Below are positions 60,867 through 64,000 of a stretch of DNA of 64,000 nucleotides, one piece after another. Every line of letters begins with the position of its first letter. The stretch's first letter is position 1. Under the pieces are notes generated by a model, which worked only from the letters and a program-made list of their open reading frames with translations, had not been told where the DNA came from and searched no databases. The translations under genes and the position numbers were made by a program. The DNA lies in assembly GCA_021295955.1 (NCBI GenBank), contig JAGWBJ010000012.1, positions 102,440 through 166,439 on the forward strand, in the 5' to 3' direction. Source of the DNA: Dehalococcoidia bacterium. Its GTDB lineage: Bacteria; Chloroflexota; Dehalococcoidia; Lucifugimonadales; JAGWBF01.

Positions 60867-61745
60867 CTAGGTCTGCCGGACGTACTTGTCCACGCTCTGG
60901 TCCACCCTAAGACCCAGGTAGATGTCTCCCCGGGAGTCGACCCACAGTCCATGGGCGCCCCGGCACTGCCAGCGGGCCAGTACGTTGCCGTCCCGGTCCA
61001 GCACGCTGACTTGCGGGGATGACCCGTCCTCCCCCACCCGCTCGCAGGTGTAGAACACGCCCTCTTTGTCTACACAGATGTCCTGGGGCCGGTTCATGTC
61101 CGTCCACATTCCGATGAACCGGCCATCCAGCGAGAATATCTGGACCCGGCTGTTCTCGCGGTCGCACACGTAGACCCGCGAGTCGTGCACCAGGATGCTG
61201 TGGGGCAGGTGGAACTGGTTGGGCTCCGTCTTGCCCGGCTCTCCCCAGGAGGCTGTCAGCCGCCCGTCTCCGGAGAACCGGTGCACCCGGCTGTTGCGGT
61301 AGCCGTCGGATACGTACAGGTCTCCCGACGGGGAGGGGACCATCTCGGTGGGATAGTTGAAGGGGCCCGCGGCCCGGGGCACCAGGTCGCCGGGCTCCTC
61401 GCAACCGGTGTCCGAGTGTACTCCCCGCTGTCCGAGCACCTGGAGAGGCTTCCCGTCCAGGGTGAACGCCACGGCCACCTGGTCCTCCCTGTCCGTGATG
61501 TACACTACGTCGTCGGCGATATAGATGCCGTGGGGGTCGGCGATGGCCCGCGTACCCCACGAGTCCAGGTAGGAGCCGTCCCGGTCGAAGACCAGCACCG
61601 GGGGGTCCTTCCTCTGGAAGACGTAGACCCGATCCTGGGAGTCCGTGGCTACGGCGCTGACCATGCCCAAGGCCTGGCCCCGGGGCAATGTGCCCCAGTC
61701 CCGGACCAGCCGGTAGGTGTACTTGCCGGCGCCTACTGTCGTCAT
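60867..61745 (-). CDS. NHL/SMP-30-like beta-propeller protein (type B, second copy)
   Basis: A 292-residue propeller protein, paralog of the one at 41706-42542: both share RVYxFQRKDPPV, the FDRDGxYLxSWG motif, HGIYI, and YVSDGYRNSRVHRFSGDG. It carries a small insertion (GCEEPGDLVPRAAG, about residues 113-126). No export signal. It lies 36 bases from the DUF1445 gene on the same strand, with which it may be co-transcribed. Function unknown. Confidence 0.82.
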   Translation of the reverse strand: MTTVGAGKYTYRLVRDWGTLPRGQALGMVSAVATDSQDRVYVFQRKDPPVLVFDRDGSYLDSWGTRAIADPHGIYIADDVVYITDREDQVAVAFTLDGKPLQVLGQRGVHSDTGCEEPGDLVPRAAGPFNYPTEMVPSPSGDLYVSDGYRNSRVHRFSGDGRLTASWGEPGKTEPNQFHLPHSILVHDSRVYVCDRENSRVQIFSLDGRFIGMWTDMNRPQDICVDKEGVFYTCERVGEDGSSPQVSVLDRDGNVLARWQCRGAHGLWVDSRGDIYLGLRVDQSVDKYVRQT

Positions 61746-61782
61746 GTCGGCGTCCCCCTTCTCGTCGTCATCGCAAGGTACG

Positions 61783-62592
61783 TCAAGAAGACGCCTGTTG
61801 CTCCGCGGGGATGTCGCTGATGAACATGTGGATCGGGCTGTGGGTGATCATCAGGTCGGGTTTGCTCTCCAGGGCCACCTCCTGGGGCGTGACGCCGCAG
61901 GCCCAGAACACGGGCGCCTCGTCGGGTAGCAGCTCCACAGGGCCGGCTCCCCAGTCGGGAGTCGACAGGTCAGTTATGCCGATGGCGGCGGGGTCCCCCA
62001 CGTGTACGGGGCTACCGTGGTGGTTGGGGAACCGGGAGGTCACCACCACGGCCCGGGAGACCAGGTCCGACCGTACGCCGCGCATGCTCACCACCATGGG
62101 CCCGCGCAGGCGCCCCGCGGGGACCGTGGGTATGTTGGTGCGATACACGCCGAAGCCCGGCTTCTCCCCGTCGATCCCGAGGCGTACCTTGATCCCGGCG
62201 TTGTCCAGGGCGCTTGCGAAGGTCCCGCTGCACCCGAAGAGGAAGGTCACCAGGTCGCTGCGCCAGTACTCGCCGATGTCCGTCGGCTCGTCCACCAGCT
62301 CCCCCCTGACGAAGACGCGGTACCGTGGAAGGTCGGTGCGGATGTCCGCCTCGTCGGCCAGCACCCTCACCGTCGGGTCTCCCTCGTCCAGGACCTCCAG
62401 CACCGGGCAGGGCTTGGGGTTGCGCTGGCAGAAGAGGAGGAAGTCATAGGCCAGATCCCTGGGTACGATGACCAGGTTGGCGTTGGTATACCCGTTGCAG
62501 ATGCCCAGGGTGTCCTGTGTCCAGCTACCCTCGCGGAACAGCTTGCGGGCTTCCGAAGGGGTGGTGGGCATCGCCTCTCGCGTCAACACCAT
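61783..62592 (-). CDS. DUF1445 / D-glutamate cyclase-like hydro-lyase
   Basis: A 269-residue protein of the putative hydro-lyase family PF07286 (DUF1445, related to mammalian D-glutamate cyclase). Marks are the N-terminal ARKLFREGSW, LGICNGYTNANLVIVP, FLFGCSGTFASAL near the centre, VSMRGVRSDLV, and the C-terminal FWACGVTPQEVAL followed by ITHSPIHMFISD. GGAGG is 8 bases before the ATG. Upstream of the propeller gene on the same strand. Confidence 0.88.
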   Translation of the reverse strand: MVLTREAMPTTPSEARKLFREGSWTQDTLGICNGYTNANLVIVPRDLAYDFLLFCQRNPKPCPVLEVLDEGDPTVRVLADEADIRTDLPRYRVFVRGELVDEPTDIGEYWRSDLVTFLFGCSGTFASALDNAGIKVRLGIDGEKPGFGVYRTNIPTVPAGRLRGPMVVSMRGVRSDLVSRAVVVTSRFPNHHGSPVHVGDPAAIGITDLSTPDWGAGPVELLPDEAPVFWACGVTPQEVALESKPDLMITHSPIHMFISDIPAEQQASS

Positions 62593-62761
62593 GTCTGCGT
62601 CCTCCCTGTTTGTGGTCTCTCCCGGTCTCCAGGCTTGGGCGTTAGTTTAGCACAGATCGGCAGACATTACGGGACCGGTGACGTAGTCGGGTGGTCCTCA
62701 TCGCCATACGGGAGGCCGTTCATCCGGGGTGTCCGAGGGTCGTCGTTGGCGACCGTCTCCA

Positions 62762-62770
62762 TGCTATACT
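62762..62770 (+). promoter_or_regulatory. Extended -10 promoter of the LLM gene
   Basis: TGC-TATACT at 62762-62770, 28 bases before the ATG, with an AAGGAGAG ribosome site in between. The -35 is weak. Confidence 0.55.
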
Positions 62771-62797
62771 GTGCGCAACCTGTCGAAGGAGAGTCCG

Positions 62798-63961
62798 ATG
62801 CAGGACAAGGTAGAGGTCTTCTGGTTTTCGGAGCAGCCCTACGGCTACGTTACAGAAAAGGAGTTGGAGAAGCACGATTCCGGCCGGCTGGGGTTTCCGA
62901 ACACCTACTTCGACCCCCACAAGGCCCACGTGCTGTACAACCAGTACCACGAGCAGTACGCCTTGGCCGACGAGGTGGGCTTCGACGGCATCATGACCAA
63001 CGAGCATCACGCCTCTTACTGGTGCATGAAACCCGCCGTCAACCTGGACGCCGCCGTCATCTCCAAGCTCACCAAGAAGGTGAAGATCGCCATCCTTGGC
63101 AACGTGATCGCCGTCAACGACCCCATCAGAATGGCCGAAGAGATCGCGATGCTGGACTGCTACTCCAACGGACGGGTGATATCGGGCTTCGTTCGGGGCA
63201 CGGCGGTGGAGAGCATTCAGGGCGGCATCGACCCGACGGAGAACAGGGAGCGGTTCGAGGAGGCCCACGACCTGATCATCAAGTGCTGGACTGAGCCCGG
63301 GCCCTTCCGCTATGAGGGCAAGCACTACCACTACCGGGCGGTGAACCCGTGGGTGCTGCCCATCCAGAAGCCCCATCCGCCGGTCTGGTTTCCCGGGCTC
63401 TCCAGTCCCGAGAGCGTGGTGTGGTCCGCCACGCACCGGCACCCCTACATGAACCTGGGCTCCCTGTTGGAGCACACCGAGCGCCTGAGGCAGATCTACT
63501 CGGACACGGCCAGGGAGGTGGGGTTTACGCCGGGTCCGGAGCATTTCGGCTATCTGCTCCGGGTGTTCGTGGCCGACACGGACGAGAAGGCCCAGGACAT
63601 AGGAAGGACCTTTCTGTGGACCGAGAGCCACCGCAACCGGGGCCCGCGAGAGCACAGCGACCCTCCGGGGTACCAGTCCCGGCAGGCGGTGAAGATACAG
63701 GCGACCTTGCCGGGAGCCGGGGGCTTCGGCCGGGCCATGACCTACGAGGAGCTCCAGGAGGTGAACAACATCATCGTAGGCAGCCCGGAGACCGTAACCA
63801 GGAAGCTGTCGCACATAGTCGAGCGCTTGAATCCGGGCTACCTACACATCTACGGGAACGAGGGAGACATGGCCCACGACGACGTCATGCGCTCCATCGA
63901 GCTCCTGGGCAAAGAGGTGGCCCCCGCCCTCCACGAAATCGAGCTTCAGCCCTACGACTAG
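62798..63961 (+). CDS. Luciferase-like (LLM class) flavin-dependent oxidoreductase
   Basis: A 387-residue bacterial luciferase-like TIM-barrel monooxygenase. Family marks are LADEVGFDGIMTNEHHAS, the strand KVKIAILGNVIAVNDPIRMAEE, LDCYSNGRVISGFVRG and ENRERFEEAHDLIIK, then HPPVWFPGLSSPESV. It probably needs reduced FMN or F420 from another enzyme and oxidises or cleaves a small organic substrate. ATG at 62798 with AAGGAG was preferred to an upstream open frame. It is 205 bases from the divergent DUF1445 gene. Confidence 0.9.
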   Translation: MQDKVEVFWFSEQPYGYVTEKELEKHDSGRLGFPNTYFDPHKAHVLYNQYHEQYALADEVGFDGIMTNEHHASYWCMKPAVNLDAAVISKLTKKVKIAILGNVIAVNDPIRMAEEIAMLDCYSNGRVISGFVRGTAVESIQGGIDPTENRERFEEAHDLIIKCWTEPGPFRYEGKHYHYRAVNPWVLPIQKPHPPVWFPGLSSPESVVWSATHRHPYMNLGSLLEHTERLRQIYSDTAREVGFTPGPEHFGYLLRVFVADTDEKAQDIGRTFLWTESHRNRGPREHSDPPGYQSRQAVKIQATLPGAGGFGRAMTYEELQEVNNIIVGSPETVTRKLSHIVERLNPGYLHIYGNEGDMAHDDVMRSIELLGKEVAPALHEIELQPYD

Positions 63962-64000
63962 CCGCTGCCCCACGGGAGGCCCCTCACCCGACCCGTCGTT

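Overview
This is a GC-rich window (about 65 % G+C by eye) carrying 57 protein-coding genes or fragments and three tRNA genes. The housekeeping genes (trpA, aroH, aroF, nusA-ylxR-infB-rbfA-truB) sit among many catabolic and transport genes: two complete dipeptide-type ABC systems, amidohydrolase-fold enzymes, isochorismatase-like hydrolases, TPP enzymes, a luciferase-like monooxygenase, NHL beta-propellers and DUF1800 proteins. This mix, together with Thr/Pro-rich lipoprotein linkers, a DUF5679 zinc ribbon and a reductive-dehalogenase-like Fe-S protein without a Tat signal, suggests Chloroflexota, probably a Dehalococcoidia/SAR202-like lineage. That placement is inferred from gene content and was not tested by phylogeny. 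Promoters are of the ordinary sigma-70 type (TTGACA, 16-18 bp spacer, TATACT-like) and can be read in many gaps.

Left part (1-10 kb): the tail of a CPBP protease, then trpA-aroH-aroF, a convergent HpcH/HpaI aldolase, an RDase-like Fe-S protein, a 660-bp non-coding stretch with dispersed inverted repeats, an epimerase, a lipoprotein, three tRNA genes (Leu-TAA, Cys-GCA, Leu-GAG), and a minus-strand operon RraA-like / phosphotriesterase-like / ThuA-like. From 10 to 15.4 kb: a YkgJ-type cysteine-cluster protein, a membrane-anchored J-like protein, a GlcG/HbpS-like protein, and the first DUF1800 + NHL cassette (minus strand).

15.5-22.3 kb is an ABC importer operon (lipoprotein SBP, OB-fold lipoprotein, two permeases, two ATPases) with an internal promoter. 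22.4-32.7 kb holds an amidase, an asparaginase, a Cys-less isochorismatase-like protein, an alpha/beta hydrolase, an aldo/keto reductase, MmgE/PrpD, an AroQ-like protein without key catalytic residues, a phosphonoacetate-hydrolase-like gene and a decayed M19 dipeptidase. 32.8-41.6 kb is a second ABC importer: permeases leftward, and two tandem SBPs plus two ATPases rightward. One permease carries a large duplicated domain in its first external loop.

41.7-52.7 kb: a beta-propeller protein, a Ca/Na exchanger, a TPP enzyme, an HNH protein, a B12-type radical SAM enzyme coupled to a second TPP enzyme, the second DUF1800 + NHL cassette, a PHP phosphoesterase, and a 47-residue DUF5679 protein. 53.3-58.5 kb is the nusA operon on the minus strand, with an attenuator-like leader. 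58.9-64 kb is an accessory catabolic cluster: two isochorismatase-like hydrolases, SnoaL-like, beta-propeller, DUF1445 and luciferase-like monooxygenase.

The strongest candidates for something undescribed are the DUF1800-NHL two-gene cassette present twice with matching architecture, the tandem-repeat domain inserted in an ABC permease, the radical SAM-TPP pair, and the nusA leader.
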